DNA from: Deltaproteobacteria bacterium
GTDB lineage: Bacteria > Desulfobacterota > Syntrophia > Syntrophales > Smithellaceae
Direction: 5' to 3'
Length of the DNA stretch: 47,991 nucleotides
Assembly (NCBI GenBank): GCA_022703375.1
Contig: JAKLDS010000014.1
Span: forward strand, 1 to 47,991
The position numbers and the translations under genes were made by a program. This document shows positions 23,521 through 32,708 of the stretch, piece after piece (position 1 is the first letter of the stretch; the number at the start of each line of letters is the position of its first letter). The notes beneath the pieces were generated by a model that saw nothing but the letters and a program-made list of their open reading frames with translations, did not search any database and was not told the DNA's origin.

Positions 23521-26500
23521 CTAAATTGTTTCTTCAATTTCTTTCAGCAGCTGATTCAGCTTTTTGGGGGAAACCGGGTAGGGGGTTTTAAGTTCCTGGG
23601 CAAAGAGCGATACCTTGTATTCTTCAATCATCCAGGCAAATTCTTCAATTTTATTCTTCTTCTCTTCTGAAGCAAAAGGCAATACGACAGTGCGCAATTT
23701 TTCCAGCCTTCGGGTGTAAATATCAACATCCCGCCTCTTTCTTTCTGCCGCGGTCAGATTCAGGCAACCACGTTCGGCGCGAATGGAGGCAGCCCTGAGG
23801 TAGCGGGGTATTTCTTTGAGACGGATAGCTGGATACTTTTCCGGAAAATCAGGCGGGACCAATATCCGCAACTCTGCCTTAATATCCTCAATTAATTTCA
23901 AGGCAGGAGCGTTTCCGGCATTTTTTAAATTAAGCTTTCTCAGATAATCAGATGTTTCGGCAAAGGCTGTCAGCACCGGCTTTACATTATTGAGAACGGT
24001 CTGGCCATGGATAAGGATTCCTGCTTTGACACTTTCGGCATATTTTATAAAATTGAATTTATTACGGGGTGCTGCCGAAAATAAATCAAGAATGACTTTA
24101 TTTAATATTGATTGTTCCAGCGTTTTTGAACTGCCGATTTTGACTGCCATTGTTTTTAGCTCGTTACTGAGAGCAATTTGCTTTTTCAATTGCTTGATTT
24201 TATCAGCAAAATGCAGACAATAAAGGGCGCGACAGCCGCTCAGATGAGAGGAAATACTTTCTTTCCCGTCGGTAAAAAGTCTCAGGTCAACCGATTCTTC
24301 CCGGGGTACCAGCGCCGGATAGGCATAACCCAGCAAACCATAATTACCCTGAAGCGGTATTTTATCGGGTAAATCACCAAAATCCCAGCCGGTAATTCCT
24401 TCTTTTTCCCATTGTGACCGCAGCTCTTTCAGGGCATTAATATTGATTTTTCCGGAAAATTCTTGATTGAGCTCATTTATATCGCGGCTTGTTTTGATTT
24501 CTTTGCCGTCTTCGTTAATTACACTGTAGCGGACACTGAGGTAGGATGGCACAGTCTGCAAATTCCACGATTCGAGCGGCACGACTACACCGAATTTTTC
24601 CCGAATAAAACGACTGAGCTCCTGCGGCAGATGATTTGTGGTAGCTGTTTTCCATTCCAAAAATAAAACGGCAATTTTCGCCGGGGCCGGCAGTTTGAGT
24701 CGCAGTGATTTGGGCAGAGCTTTTATTAAATGAATTATTTTCTCGCGTAAAAGGCCTGGCAGATGAGAGGCAATATCTGTTTCCGCAGCGCTTTTCACAA
24801 GACCCAGCGGAACTTTGACCGTCACGCCGTCATCATTTTTCCCCGGACTGAATCGGTAATGACTTGTTAACGACGCATCGCCGATTTTAATTTGATCAGG
24901 ATATTGAGATATTTCTTCAGGATCCGGTCGCTCAACGATAAAATCTTCTTCGCGAAAACGCAGGAAAGAATCACCGCCCTTATCCTTGATAAACTTGAGA
25001 AGCGAGCGGATATCGGAAAGCACAGGCAGTTTTTGTTCGTAAAGACGGGCTACGGTATCTTCGTCAGCGGCAAATCCGCGCTTGCGCAATTTTTCTTCAG
25101 CAGTTCTGGCATTTTCCCAAAGCTCCAGATTATGCTGCAGGAAGGGCAGGGGACGGGCGACTTCACCTGTTAAAAGAGCTTCCCGGATAAAAATATAGCG
25201 GGCTGTTTCCGGATTTATTTTGTCGTAGGCAACAGATCTTTTTTCAACAATGGTCAGGCCGAATAATGTCACCTTTTCACTGGCGACAACCTGACCGCGG
25301 TTTTTCTCCCAGTGGGCGGCAGAATAAGTATGACGGCAGTTGTCCTTCCCCAGTTCTTCGAGCCATTCCGGTTTAATGTTGGCGACAGTTCTGGCAAAAA
25401 GTCTGGAGGTCTGAGTAATTTCCGCGGCGAATATCCAGTTGCCGCCTTTGTTGAAAAGACCTGAACCGGGGAAAATCATTACTTCCCGCCCTTTGGCAGC
25501 CTGATAGAAATTCTTTTCCTTTTTCTGCGCAATATTGGAAAGATAGCCGCTTAAAATGCAACGGTGAATCTTGTCATAGGTATCCTGATTGATGTCCGGT
25601 TTTAGCTGTTTTTTCCCCGATTTCTTAGCGGGATTAATGATATCAATAATTTGATTATAAATGTCCCGCCATTCCGCCATTCGCCGGTAAGAAAGGAAAT
25701 GTTCGAGGCAGAATTTTCTCATCTGGCTTTGCGTTTTCAGCTTTTCCAGATTCTGATGATAATGATTCCAAATATTGAGATAGGCAAGGAAATCAGATTC
25801 GTTGTTTTGAAATCGGCCATGAGCCATGGCCGCCTGCTGCGTTTTTTCATAGGGGCGTTCACGTGGATCCTGAATGCTGAGCGCCGCAGCGATTATGGTG
25901 ATTTCATTAACACAATTTTCTTTTTGAGCTTCAATCAGGATGCGGGATATCCTGGGATCAAGCGGGAATCTGGCCATCTCCCGACCTGTTTGCGTCAGTG
26001 TATAAGCATCAGGGTTTTCGGCATTCTCATCTTTGACCAGCGCACCCAGGTCGCGCAGAATCTCAATACCGTCACGGATGCTTTTAGGATGCGGGCGGTC
26101 AATAAAAGGAAATGAATTGATAGAACCGAGTTGCAGAGCCAGCAGACGAAGAATTACAGAAGCCAGATTGGAACGAAGAATTTCCGGGACAGTGTATTGA
26201 TGGCGTTGTGCGTAATCCTGAGCTGAATAAAGTCGGATGCAAATGCCGTTTTGCACACGTCCGCAACGGCCTTTGCGCTGATCGGCACTGCTGCGGGAAA
26301 CGGGCAAGACGGGCAGGCCGGTTATCTGACTGCGGGGATTGTATTGCAGCATCCGGGCAAGTCCCGCGTCAATGACGTATTTTATGCCGGGGATAGTGAG
26401 AGATGTTTCGGCAATATTAGTCGCCACAATTATTTTCTGCTGATCAGACCGGGCAAATACCTGCCGCTGTTGTCCTGAAGACAAGCGTGCGAACAGGGGC

Positions 26501-27282
26501 AAGACAAGGCCGGTGCATCTTTTCGACAATCGCTCGCAGGCTTCCCGGATATCCTGCTCGGTCGGCAGGAATATTAAAATATCGTCGTAACGCCTTTCTC
26601 CCTGCAATTGTTCCACAGTGTTAATAGCTTCATCAATGTACGTTATTTCTCCATTTTCTTCCTTCGCGGGGTCAAGTGGCGAATAGCGGACTTCCACCGG
26701 ATACATCCGGCCGGAAACCTCTAATACAGGAGCATTATCAAACGCCGCTGAAAATTTAGCCGTGTCAATGGTGGCCGACGTTATTATTATTTTTAAATCT
26801 TTTCTGGTATTGAGCAGAGTTCGTAAATATCCCAGAATAAAATCAATATTGAGGCTACGCTCATGTGCTTCATCAACGATAATTGTGTCGTAGGCGCGCA
26901 GGGAATGATCGTGTGCTGTTTCCGCAAGCAGGATACCGTCTGTCATAACCTTGATTAATGATTTTTTAGAGCTTTTTTCTTCAAAGCGGATTTTGTAGGA
27001 AATGGATTGGCCGCATTCCTCGCCGATTTCCTGAGCTATACGCTGAGCAATAGTGACGGCGGCAATACGCCGCGGCTGGGTCAAACCGATTAAGCCCTGG
27101 ACACCACAGCCGGCAGCCAGGCACATTTTCGGTATCTGTGTTGTCTTGCCGGAACCAGTCTCACCGGTGATAATCAAAACCTGATTTTTCCTGATTGCCG
27201 CGATAATCTGCTCTTTTTTTGCCACGATCGGCAATTCGTGGGGAAAGCGCAAAAGCGGTATATAAATTTTTTTATTAACCAT
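23521..27282 (-). CDS. hrpA: ATP-dependent RNA helicase HrpA
   Basis: A 1253-residue DEAH-box helicase. Motifs: GETGSGKTTQ (Walker A), DEAHERS (II), SATI (III), TNIAETSLTIPG (V) and QRKGRCGR (VI). It continues into the long C-terminal OB and DUF3418 parts that define HrpA (E. coli 1300 aa). HrpA acts on mRNA and helps rescue stalled ribosomes. The ATG at 27282 is used instead of the TTG at 27330, because a promoter with a perfect TTGACA overlaps that extension. The resulting leader is very short, about 7 nt. Convergent with the MBL gene and divergent from the cyclase. Confidence 0.93.
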   Translation of the reverse strand: MVNKKIYIPLLRFPHELPIVAKKEQIIAAIRKNQVLIITGETGSGKTTQIPKMCLAAGCGVQGLIGLTQPRRIAAVTIAQRIAQEIGEECGQSISYKIRFEEKSSKKSLIKVMTDGILLAETAHDHSLRAYDTIIVDEAHERSLNIDFILGYLRTLLNTRKDLKIIITSATIDTAKFSAAFDNAPVLEVSGRMYPVEVRYSPLDPAKEENGEITYIDEAINTVEQLQGERRYDDILIFLPTEQDIREACERLSKRCTGLVLPLFARLSSGQQRQVFARSDQQKIIVATNIAETSLTIPGIKYVIDAGLARMLQYNPRSQITGLPVLPVSRSSADQRKGRCGRVQNGICIRLYSAQDYAQRHQYTVPEILRSNLASVILRLLALQLGSINSFPFIDRPHPKSIRDGIEILRDLGALVKDENAENPDAYTLTQTGREMARFPLDPRISRILIEAQKENCVNEITIIAAALSIQDPRERPYEKTQQAAMAHGRFQNNESDFLAYLNIWNHYHQNLEKLKTQSQMRKFCLEHFLSYRRMAEWRDIYNQIIDIINPAKKSGKKQLKPDINQDTYDKIHRCILSGYLSNIAQKKEKNFYQAAKGREVMIFPGSGLFNKGGNWIFAAEITQTSRLFARTVANIKPEWLEELGKDNCRHTYSAAHWEKNRGQVVASEKVTLFGLTIVEKRSVAYDKINPETARYIFIREALLTGEVARPLPFLQHNLELWENARTAEEKLRKRGFAADEDTVARLYEQKLPVLSDIRSLLKFIKDKGGDSFLRFREEDFIVERPDPEEISQYPDQIKIGDASLTSHYRFSPGKNDDGVTVKVPLGLVKSAAETDIASHLPGLLREKIIHLIKALPKSLRLKLPAPAKIAVLFLEWKTATTNHLPQELSRFIREKFGVVVPLESWNLQTVPSYLSVRYSVINEDGKEIKTSRDINELNQEFSGKININALKELRSQWEKEGITGWDFGDLPDKIPLQGNYGLLGYAYPALVPREESVDLRLFTDGKESISSHLSGCRALYCLHFADKIKQLKKQIALSNELKTMAVKIGSSKTLEQSILNKVILDLFSAAPRNKFNFIKYAESVKAGILIHGQTVLNNVKPVLTAFAETSDYLRKLNLKNAGNAPALKLIEDIKAELRILVPPDFPEKYPAIRLKEIPRYLRAASIRAERGCLNLTAAERKRRDVDIYTRRLEKLRTVVLPFASEEKKNKIEEFAWMIEEYKVSLFAQELKTPYPVSPKKLNQLLKEIEETI

Positions 27283-27295
27283 AACAATATCTGCC

Positions 27296-27324
27296 AGATT
27301 ATGTTGATATAATACAATTGTCAA
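27296..27324 (-). promoter_or_regulatory. Promoter of hrpA
   Basis: On the minus strand a perfect TTGACA (27324-27319), 17 nt, TAATCT (27301-27296, 3/6). Start of transcription is expected near 27289, just ahead of the ATG at 27282, giving an almost leaderless mRNA. Confidence 0.45.
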
Positions 27325-27353
27325 TGGCAACTTGGCGGCAACCTATCGGTTAA

Positions 27354-27382
27354 TTGACATGAAGTGATTTCTATTGTAAAGT
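27354..27382 (+). promoter_or_regulatory. Promoter of the adenylate cyclase gene
   Basis: A perfect TTGACA (27354-27359), 17-nt spacer and TAAAGT (27377-27382, 4/6). It is back-to-back with the hrpA promoter, the two -35 boxes being 29 nt apart, and 34 nt ahead of the TTG start at 27416. No clear CRP site is visible. Confidence 0.5.
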
Positions 27383-27415
27383 TAAAAGCAAAAATATTTT
27401 AAGAGGTATCGATAA

Positions 27416-29302
27416 TTGCTGTTCAGCACTCTGCAAAAAAATAAGAAGAAATTTATCGCCTATAACGATTTTCGCAAGAATATATTTCTGCAGAATTCCG
27501 TTAAAGACGCCCCCGTGATTTTATACATGCTCCCCTGGCTTTTAAGCGTTAACCGTCTTTCCGTGCCCGGATATATTAAGGATTTAAAAGAACCCTTCCA
27601 CGTGTTTAATATCGAAAACGAAAGAGAAATCCTGAAGAAGGAAGTCTTTTATAAAAGAATGTATGAAATCCGGGAAGAAAAATCGCTGATCAGGCAATCT
27701 TACCGCGGCCTTTCCATCCATGGCCTTTACACAATCGGCTCTGTTGGCACCATCAGCCAGACTTCCCATTCCGACTGTGATATCTGGATTTGCTACGACC
27801 GTAATGACTACGACGATAAATCATTGCTTTTTCTGAACCAGAAACTCAATATCATCAAAGACTGGATGGATGCCCATCTGAAAATGCCGGTTTATTTTTT
27901 CTTAAGCGATATCAGCGATATCCGAAAATGTAATTTCGGTAATATGGATTTTGAAAGTTGCGGGTCAACTCAGCGCAATGTCTTAAAAGAAGAATTTTAC
28001 CGTACGGCAATTATGATATGCGGCAAAATACCGTTCTGGTGGCTTTGTTATGATGATGAAAATACGGTCAATTACGATAAAGAACTTGAGAATTATTTGT
28101 TGAGCGATATGGGCGCGCCGGACGTGATAGACCTGGGAAATCTCGAACAGGTGGAGCAAAACGAATATTACGGCGCCGCGTTATGGCAGTTCAACAAATC
28201 CCTCACACACCCGTTAAAATCAATTATCAAAATGCTGCAGCTTAAAATGTTTCTGGAATCGTCGGAAGAGGAATTGTTGTGCCATAAATTCAGGAGGTTG
28301 ATTCTGAGCGCCGGAGACAAAGATGATTTCACGGAACCCAGCTTATTCACCATGTCTTCCATTCTTGATTATTATGCCGAGAATTCCCGGGAGGAATATT
28401 TTAAATTCATCAAAAAGTTTTTCTATTTGCGCTACGATTTTAAAATGTTGTCCAAAAAACAGACTCTGAAGGAAATACTTGCCGCAGACATCTTTAAAAA
28501 ATATAAAATTGACCGGGCTGATATTTACGAACTCAATGAATTTGAATCATGGCAATTGCAGAAGCACATTCATTTCGGTTCTCTAATGCTGGATTTCCTG
28601 AAAGAAATATATAAAGACATTGTCCGGATCCAAAAGGGCAAGGGCAGGGAAATAGATCCGCAGGATTTGAAAATCATGGGCAGGAAGCTCTCCTCTTCCA
28701 TAGAAAAGAAAAATCATAAAGTGGAAGTGCTGCATACTCCCGTGGAAAGAATAAAACTACCAGTGTTTACCTTTGCCAACAGCGGCAAGGTATGGCTGGT
28801 AAACTCCTCTGATGATCCTTCCCAGACGGTTATAATAAACGAAGATATAATATATTGCCTGGCGTACATTGTCTGGAACGGCATTTATGAGCCGGTGCAA
28901 ACACGCATGCTACCCAACCATTCATCCGTGACAATGCAGGAAATCATCAATCTCGGGAAAACAATCAAAGAAGTATTCGGCAGTTACAATATAACCAGTG
29001 TTCATTTCGGCAACTTTCTGGAAGAGGAAAAAGTTATCAAAATGCTGATAGTCATAAGTTTTGATAACGCCAGCATCAATATGGATATCAGCGATTTTTG
29101 CGTTATCTATAAAAACAACTGGGAAGAATTGTTTGTTCGCCGTTTTAATTCTCTCGATAAAATGAAGGCTTTTTTTGAGAAAGTGGGCAAAGAATCAAGA
29201 AATCTCGATACCCAATTTTATATTCAGCGCAGCAACAAGTACTACGAGAAAATTATCGAACGGACAAAGAGCTTTGTCACCAGAATGCTGGCCAGCGCTT
29301 AG
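27416..29302 (+). CDS. cyaA: Class I adenylate cyclase without the C-terminal regulatory region
   Basis: A 628-residue protein that matches enterobacterial CyaA over its N-terminal catalytic part: MLPWLL, VPGYIKD, GLYTIGSVGTISQTSHSDCDIW, with the metal-binding D120 and D122, and further CGSTQ...EFYRTA and EYYGAALWQ...KSLTHPLKSIIK blocks. It should make cAMP from ATP. E. coli CyaA is 848 residues; the C-terminal ~200-residue glucose-responsive part is absent or unrecognisable here, so regulation by enzyme IIA-Glc is unlikely. Start is TTG, with AGAGGT 8 nt upstream. Class I cyclases are best known from gammaproteobacteria. A cAMP receptor is not in the window. Confidence 0.88.
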   Translation: MLFSTLQKNKKKFIAYNDFRKNIFLQNSVKDAPVILYMLPWLLSVNRLSVPGYIKDLKEPFHVFNIENEREILKKEVFYKRMYEIREEKSLIRQSYRGLSIHGLYTIGSVGTISQTSHSDCDIWICYDRNDYDDKSLLFLNQKLNIIKDWMDAHLKMPVYFFLSDISDIRKCNFGNMDFESCGSTQRNVLKEEFYRTAIMICGKIPFWWLCYDDENTVNYDKELENYLLSDMGAPDVIDLGNLEQVEQNEYYGAALWQFNKSLTHPLKSIIKMLQLKMFLESSEEELLCHKFRRLILSAGDKDDFTEPSLFTMSSILDYYAENSREEYFKFIKKFFYLRYDFKMLSKKQTLKEILAADIFKKYKIDRADIYELNEFESWQLQKHIHFGSLMLDFLKEIYKDIVRIQKGKGREIDPQDLKIMGRKLSSSIEKKNHKVEVLHTPVERIKLPVFTFANSGKVWLVNSSDDPSQTVIINEDIIYCLAYIVWNGIYEPVQTRMLPNHSSVTMQEIINLGKTIKEVFGSYNITSVHFGNFLEEEKVIKMLIVISFDNASINMDISDFCVIYKNNWEELFVRRFNSLDKMKAFFEKVGKESRNLDTQFYIQRSNKYYEKIIERTKSFVTRMLASA

Positions 29303-29365
29303 ACTGCCGGACGATCCCGCTTTCCCGTCAACATAGAAACTGCTTTGATGGAAAATTGCTGTAAC

Positions 29366-30943
29366 TTATCTTCGCCAGCCCAGATCCAGCTTCAAATCAC
29401 GGGGGGCTGCCATTTCAATAATAGTTTGAATACTCTTTTTCTGCTGAACTGGTATATCCATCAGCAAGATGAATCTGGCATTATCCTTTTCTGTCGGCTC
29501 AGGATTATGTTTGAACGTCAGGACGATACGTTCATCGCGCGCCTGCGGCGCCGGCTCTTCTATCAGCAATTTGATATTTGCCGCGCTTGCATTTTTGGCC
29601 TCAATCAGCCACTGCCACAGGTGAGTTTGTTTATCCTGAAAAAAAGTTTTTTCGCCTGATTTGTTGGCTTGCGCCATGCTGCTTACCGTTATCAGCGGGC
29701 TTACGCCAAAATAAAGGATGCCTTCCGTTCCGTTTAAGGAAAAGGTGCGCTTATTTAACACGGCCCCGTCAATAAGAAATACCGACTGGCCTTCGGGAAT
29801 TTCCACAGCCTCGGCGAACTTGATCTGAGCGCGGACATAAACCTGCGGACTTAAACTGGGACGCGCCAGATAGGTAAAATCGGCCGGCCATAACTCATCC
29901 TTGATTTTCAACCGCTGCTTTACGCCGGCCGGTATGTTCTTCTTCCCCAGCGACCAGACCGAATATGTTGTTTTACTGCTTTGCACAGGAGTCTCATCTT
30001 CTTTGGCAGCCTGAGCCAAAGCTTCTGTCGGTGCCGCGGCGCGCATTGATTTTTCCTCCATTATCCGCGCCGCTTTATAGGAATAAACGGGGCGGGGTTT
30101 GATTATCCACGCCGGAAGTTCATCGGGTACAGTTGAAATTGCCGGCTGCAATGTTGCCAGATTTACCTGCGCCTGTTTCCAGTCATCGCCCGATGATTGC
30201 CAGATTTCCGCTTCCCAGGAAAAGGATATTTTTTTCTCCGCCGGCAGAGCTTCCAGGCGGTAAAGGGGCAACCAGCCGCAGCCGCCCAGTAGATAATTAT
30301 AGGAAAGCATTATTTCATTCTGATTGGCGCCCGAAAGCGTCATGGTTACTTCCCAGGCGGTTTCCTTTTTCGAGGCAGCCTGATTCAGATTATCCTGCAA
30401 CTCCTTAAGCTTTTTGTTTGTTTTTTCCAATTGCACTTCATTGATTATTTTCTCCTGAAAAGATTTGCGGACGTTCTTGCCGATAGCGGCAGCCAGAGAA
30501 TCAGTTTCGGCCGGGTTTTTTGTTTTGGCTTTGGTTTGTGCCTGCCAGAATTGCAGTTGCACATCCAGCGCTTGAATTTTTGCCTGCAGTTCCGTTTTTT
30601 CCTCCTTTAATTTTTCTAGTTGCTTACGCAACGCGGCAATTTTAACTTCATCCTTGACTGCGGTGGAATCAAATTTGATATCTTCGATTTTCCAGCCGGA
30701 TTTGGCAGGCAGTGAAGCCACAAAAGATTCCGGATCAGCCAGCGGCGGGATTGTTATTACAGACTGGCATTTATCCTGTGCGGAGCACTGGGGACGGATT
30801 TTTGCTGTTTCCCATACTTTGGCGGAAGCGGGGAAAATAGTTACTTCCCTGACCGCCGCGAAAGTAGAAAATGGCGGAAGCAAAAATACGGTTATAAGAA
30901 AAAAATAAAGGGTGAAAGAGATGATTGCTTTTGATTTTTTCAT
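29366..30943 (-). CDS. MuiA-like secreted protein with DUF4140 and DUF4139
   Basis: A 525-residue protein with a signal peptide (basic MKKSK, hydrophobic 8-25, cleavage near TFA). N-terminal DUF4140 (REVTIFPASAKVWETAKI), a coiled coil at about 100-200 (KLEEKLKEEK-type heptads) and a C-terminal DUF4139 with SYNYLLGGCGWLPLYRLEA, KTRYSVW-like, and repeated beta strands. The family includes the mucoidy inhibitor MuiA of Caulobacter-type bacteria and many Gram-negative homologs; the molecular role is unknown. The CAGGAGAT site precedes the ATG. It follows the deaminase gene by 17 nt on the same strand. The gene is convergent with the cyclase. Confidence 0.82.
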   Translation of the reverse strand: MKKSKAIISFTLYFFLITVFLLPPFSTFAAVREVTIFPASAKVWETAKIRPQCSAQDKCQSVITIPPLADPESFVASLPAKSGWKIEDIKFDSTAVKDEVKIAALRKQLEKLKEEKTELQAKIQALDVQLQFWQAQTKAKTKNPAETDSLAAAIGKNVRKSFQEKIINEVQLEKTNKKLKELQDNLNQAASKKETAWEVTMTLSGANQNEIMLSYNYLLGGCGWLPLYRLEALPAEKKISFSWEAEIWQSSGDDWKQAQVNLATLQPAISTVPDELPAWIIKPRPVYSYKAARIMEEKSMRAAAPTEALAQAAKEDETPVQSSKTTYSVWSLGKKNIPAGVKQRLKIKDELWPADFTYLARPSLSPQVYVRAQIKFAEAVEIPEGQSVFLIDGAVLNKRTFSLNGTEGILYFGVSPLITVSSMAQANKSGEKTFFQDKQTHLWQWLIEAKNASAANIKLLIEEPAPQARDERIVLTFKHNPEPTEKDNARFILLMDIPVQQKKSIQTIIEMAAPRDLKLDLGWRR

Positions 30944-30960
30944 AACTATCTCCTGCTTGT

Positions 30961-32283
30961 CTATTTTTGAATGCTCTTGCTGATTTTCAGGGCGATTTCC
31001 CTGACCTCCTGCATCACATCATTTTCGTTAATTGTCAGCAGCCTGCGGTTTTCCATTACCACTTTTCCGTTGATCAGAACAGTATCCACATCATTGCCGG
31101 CGGCGGCGTACACCAGATGAGAATATTCATTATAAAGAGGTGTCAGGTGCGGCTTGTTTAATCCCACGATGATGATGTCTGCTTTTTTACCGACTTCCAG
31201 CGAACCGGTAATGCCGCCCATTCCCAGAGCCCTGGCTCCTTCAATCGTCGCCATCCGGACGACTGTTTTGGCATCCATCACTGTCGGATCGAGGCGGCTT
31301 ACTTTGTGCAGTTTGGCAGCCATTGACATTTCGCGGAAAATATCAAGCGTATTATTGCTGGCGCAGCCGTCAGTGCCTAAACCTACGGTAATGCCAGCCT
31401 TAAGAATGTCAGGCACCGGGGAAACTCCGCTGGCCAGCTTCATATTGCTGGCAGGCTGATGAGTGACATTGCATTTATTATCAGCGAGCAGACTGATATC
31501 CTCGTTATTGAGGCAAACACAGTGGAAAGCAATAAACCTCTCATCGAGATAACCAATATCCTTAAGGAAAAGCATGGCATCTTTGCCCAGTTTCTGCCGC
31601 AGTTCCTTACGTTCGGAAATATTTTCCAGCAGATGAATTCCCAGCGGCACGTTGTACTTATCGGCAATAGTCTTGGAATCACGAAGCAGGGCAGGGGAGC
31701 AGGTATAAAGGCCGTGCGGTTCCACCATGATATTGACCAGGGGGTCGCTTTGCCATTTTTCAATCAACATTCTGGTATAATCAAGGCCTTCCTGCGGAGT
31801 CTTGAAATTAGGGGAAGGAAAATCGTAAAGCACCTCACCGATAAGACAGCGCATCCCTGCTTCCTGGGCGGCGCGGGCTGTTTCATCCTCGAAGATGTAC
31901 ATATCGCAAAAAGTGGTTGTGCCGGATTTAATCATTTCCGCACAGGCCAGAAGCGAACCCCAGTAGGCGAGTTCCTTATCAACATTTTTCGCTTCTGCCG
32001 GAAAAACATAATTATTAAGCCAGTCCATCAGTTCCAGATCGTCGGCTATCCCGCGAAAACAGGTCATGGCGACATGAGTGTGGCAGTTGACAAAGCCGGG
32101 CATAATCAGCGAATTGCCGGCAGCAATCGTTTTGTCCGCACGATATTGCTTTGTTATATCTTCTTTTCGGCCAATGGCGATTATTTCATCTTTTTTAATA
32201 ACTACAGCGGCGTCTGTCAGACAAGCATCATTTGAATATATCAGCGCTTTCTCACCCGTAATTATAACATCAGCATCCAGCAT
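30961..32283 (-). CDS. mtaD: Amidohydrolase, methylthioadenosine/S-adenosylhomocysteine deaminase type
   Basis: A 440-residue metal-dependent deaminase of the MtaD/SsnA/TRZ group. It has metal ligands in PGFVNCHTHVAM, PHGLYTCSP, GIHLLEN and GLGTDGCASNN, with the MTA/SAH-deaminase-type spacing. It may deaminate S-adenosylhomocysteine or methylthioadenosine to the inosyl forms as part of the SAM cycle. Another amidohydrolase with a related purine-like substrate is possible. The ATG at 32283 is preferred since GAGGAAAGGAAA precedes it; a longer frame to 32328 lacks a site. A promoter is upstream. Confidence 0.85.
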   Translation of the reverse strand: MLDADVIITGEKALIYSNDACLTDAAVVIKKDEIIAIGRKEDITKQYRADKTIAAGNSLIMPGFVNCHTHVAMTCFRGIADDLELMDWLNNYVFPAEAKNVDKELAYWGSLLACAEMIKSGTTTFCDMYIFEDETARAAQEAGMRCLIGEVLYDFPSPNFKTPQEGLDYTRMLIEKWQSDPLVNIMVEPHGLYTCSPALLRDSKTIADKYNVPLGIHLLENISERKELRQKLGKDAMLFLKDIGYLDERFIAFHCVCLNNEDISLLADNKCNVTHQPASNMKLASGVSPVPDILKAGITVGLGTDGCASNNTLDIFREMSMAAKLHKVSRLDPTVMDAKTVVRMATIEGARALGMGGITGSLEVGKKADIIIVGLNKPHLTPLYNEYSHLVYAAAGNDVDTVLINGKVVMENRRLLTINENDVMQEVREIALKISKSIQK

Positions 32284-32335
32284 AACAGTTTCCTTTCCTC
32301 TTGAATCGTGACAGCTTAATATCAACAATACCCTT

Positions 32336-32364
32336 ATTATACAAGAAGCAAAAAATGAAATCAG
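32336..32364 (-). promoter_or_regulatory. Candidate promoter of the deaminase gene
   Basis: A perfect minus-strand TATAAT (32341-32336) with CTGATT (32364-32359, 3/6) 17 nt before it, 53 nt upstream of the ATG at 32283. The -10 carries the call. Confidence 0.4.
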
Positions 32365-32435
32365 TCGGGGAAAATCAACCGGAGTTTATGTTGCAGCGGA
32401 AGGCTCCTGACCTCATTCCGGTTCGGCTAATTCAC

Positions 32436-32464
32436 TTGACAGTGCGGATTAAAAATAATATAAG
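32436..32464 (+). promoter_or_regulatory. Promoter of tRNA-Leu
   Basis: A perfect TTGACA (32436-32441), 17-nt spacer and TATAAG (32459-32464, 5/6). It sits 31 nt upstream of the mature tRNA. Near-consensus, as expected of a stable-RNA promoter. Confidence 0.65.
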
Positions 32465-32495
32465 CCCAGACACTTAATCAACAGTTCAATTCCCG

Positions 32496-32583
32496 GCCTG
32501 GGTGGCGGAATTGGTAGACGCAAGGGACTTAAAATCCCTCGGTCCTTGAGGCTGTGCGGGTTCAATTCCCGCCCCAGGCACCA
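32496..32583 (+). tRNA. tRNA-Leu, anticodon UAA
   Basis: An 88-nt type II (long variable arm) tRNA. Acceptor GCCTGGG (32496-32502) pairs fully with CCCAGGC (32573-32579), discriminator A and encoded CCA. The anticodon stem GGGA/TCCC encloses CTTAAAA with TAA as anticodon, reading UUA codons (and UUG by wobble). The T-arm GCGGG-TTCAATT-CCCGC is intact. The variable arm folds from CGGTCCTTGAGGCTG. A lone gene, not in an array. Confidence 0.97.
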
Positions 32584-32642
32584 ACCAAAATTTAAATAAA
32601 GCTGATTAATTTTCCAACGCCTGTAGCAGGAGAGATTTTCTG

Positions 32643-32670
32643 TTGCATTGTTTTTTGAAAGTTGTATAAA
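32643..32670 (+). promoter_or_regulatory. Possible promoter of the C_GCAxxG_C_C gene
   Basis: TTGCAT (32643-32648, 3/6), 16-nt spacer, TATAAA (32665-32670, 5/6), 38 nt ahead of the ATG at 32709. Only the -10 is good. Confidence 0.35.
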
Positions 32671-32708
32671 AACAAATCGTCTTTTTTAAAATAACAGGAG
32701 GAAATAAC

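Noticed and set aside
27360-27382. CRP-binding site before cyaA
   Set aside because: Only partial match to TGTGA-N6-TCACA (AGTGA...TTGTAA); not enough to claim autoregulation.
31459-32235. Plus-strand ORF of 258 codons inside the deaminase gene
   Set aside because: Antisense shadow of a conserved amidohydrolase; composition is that of the other strand.
32584-32640. Terminator after tRNA-Leu
   Set aside because: A CCTG-TAG-CAGG hairpin exists but it is only 4 bp with no good T tract.
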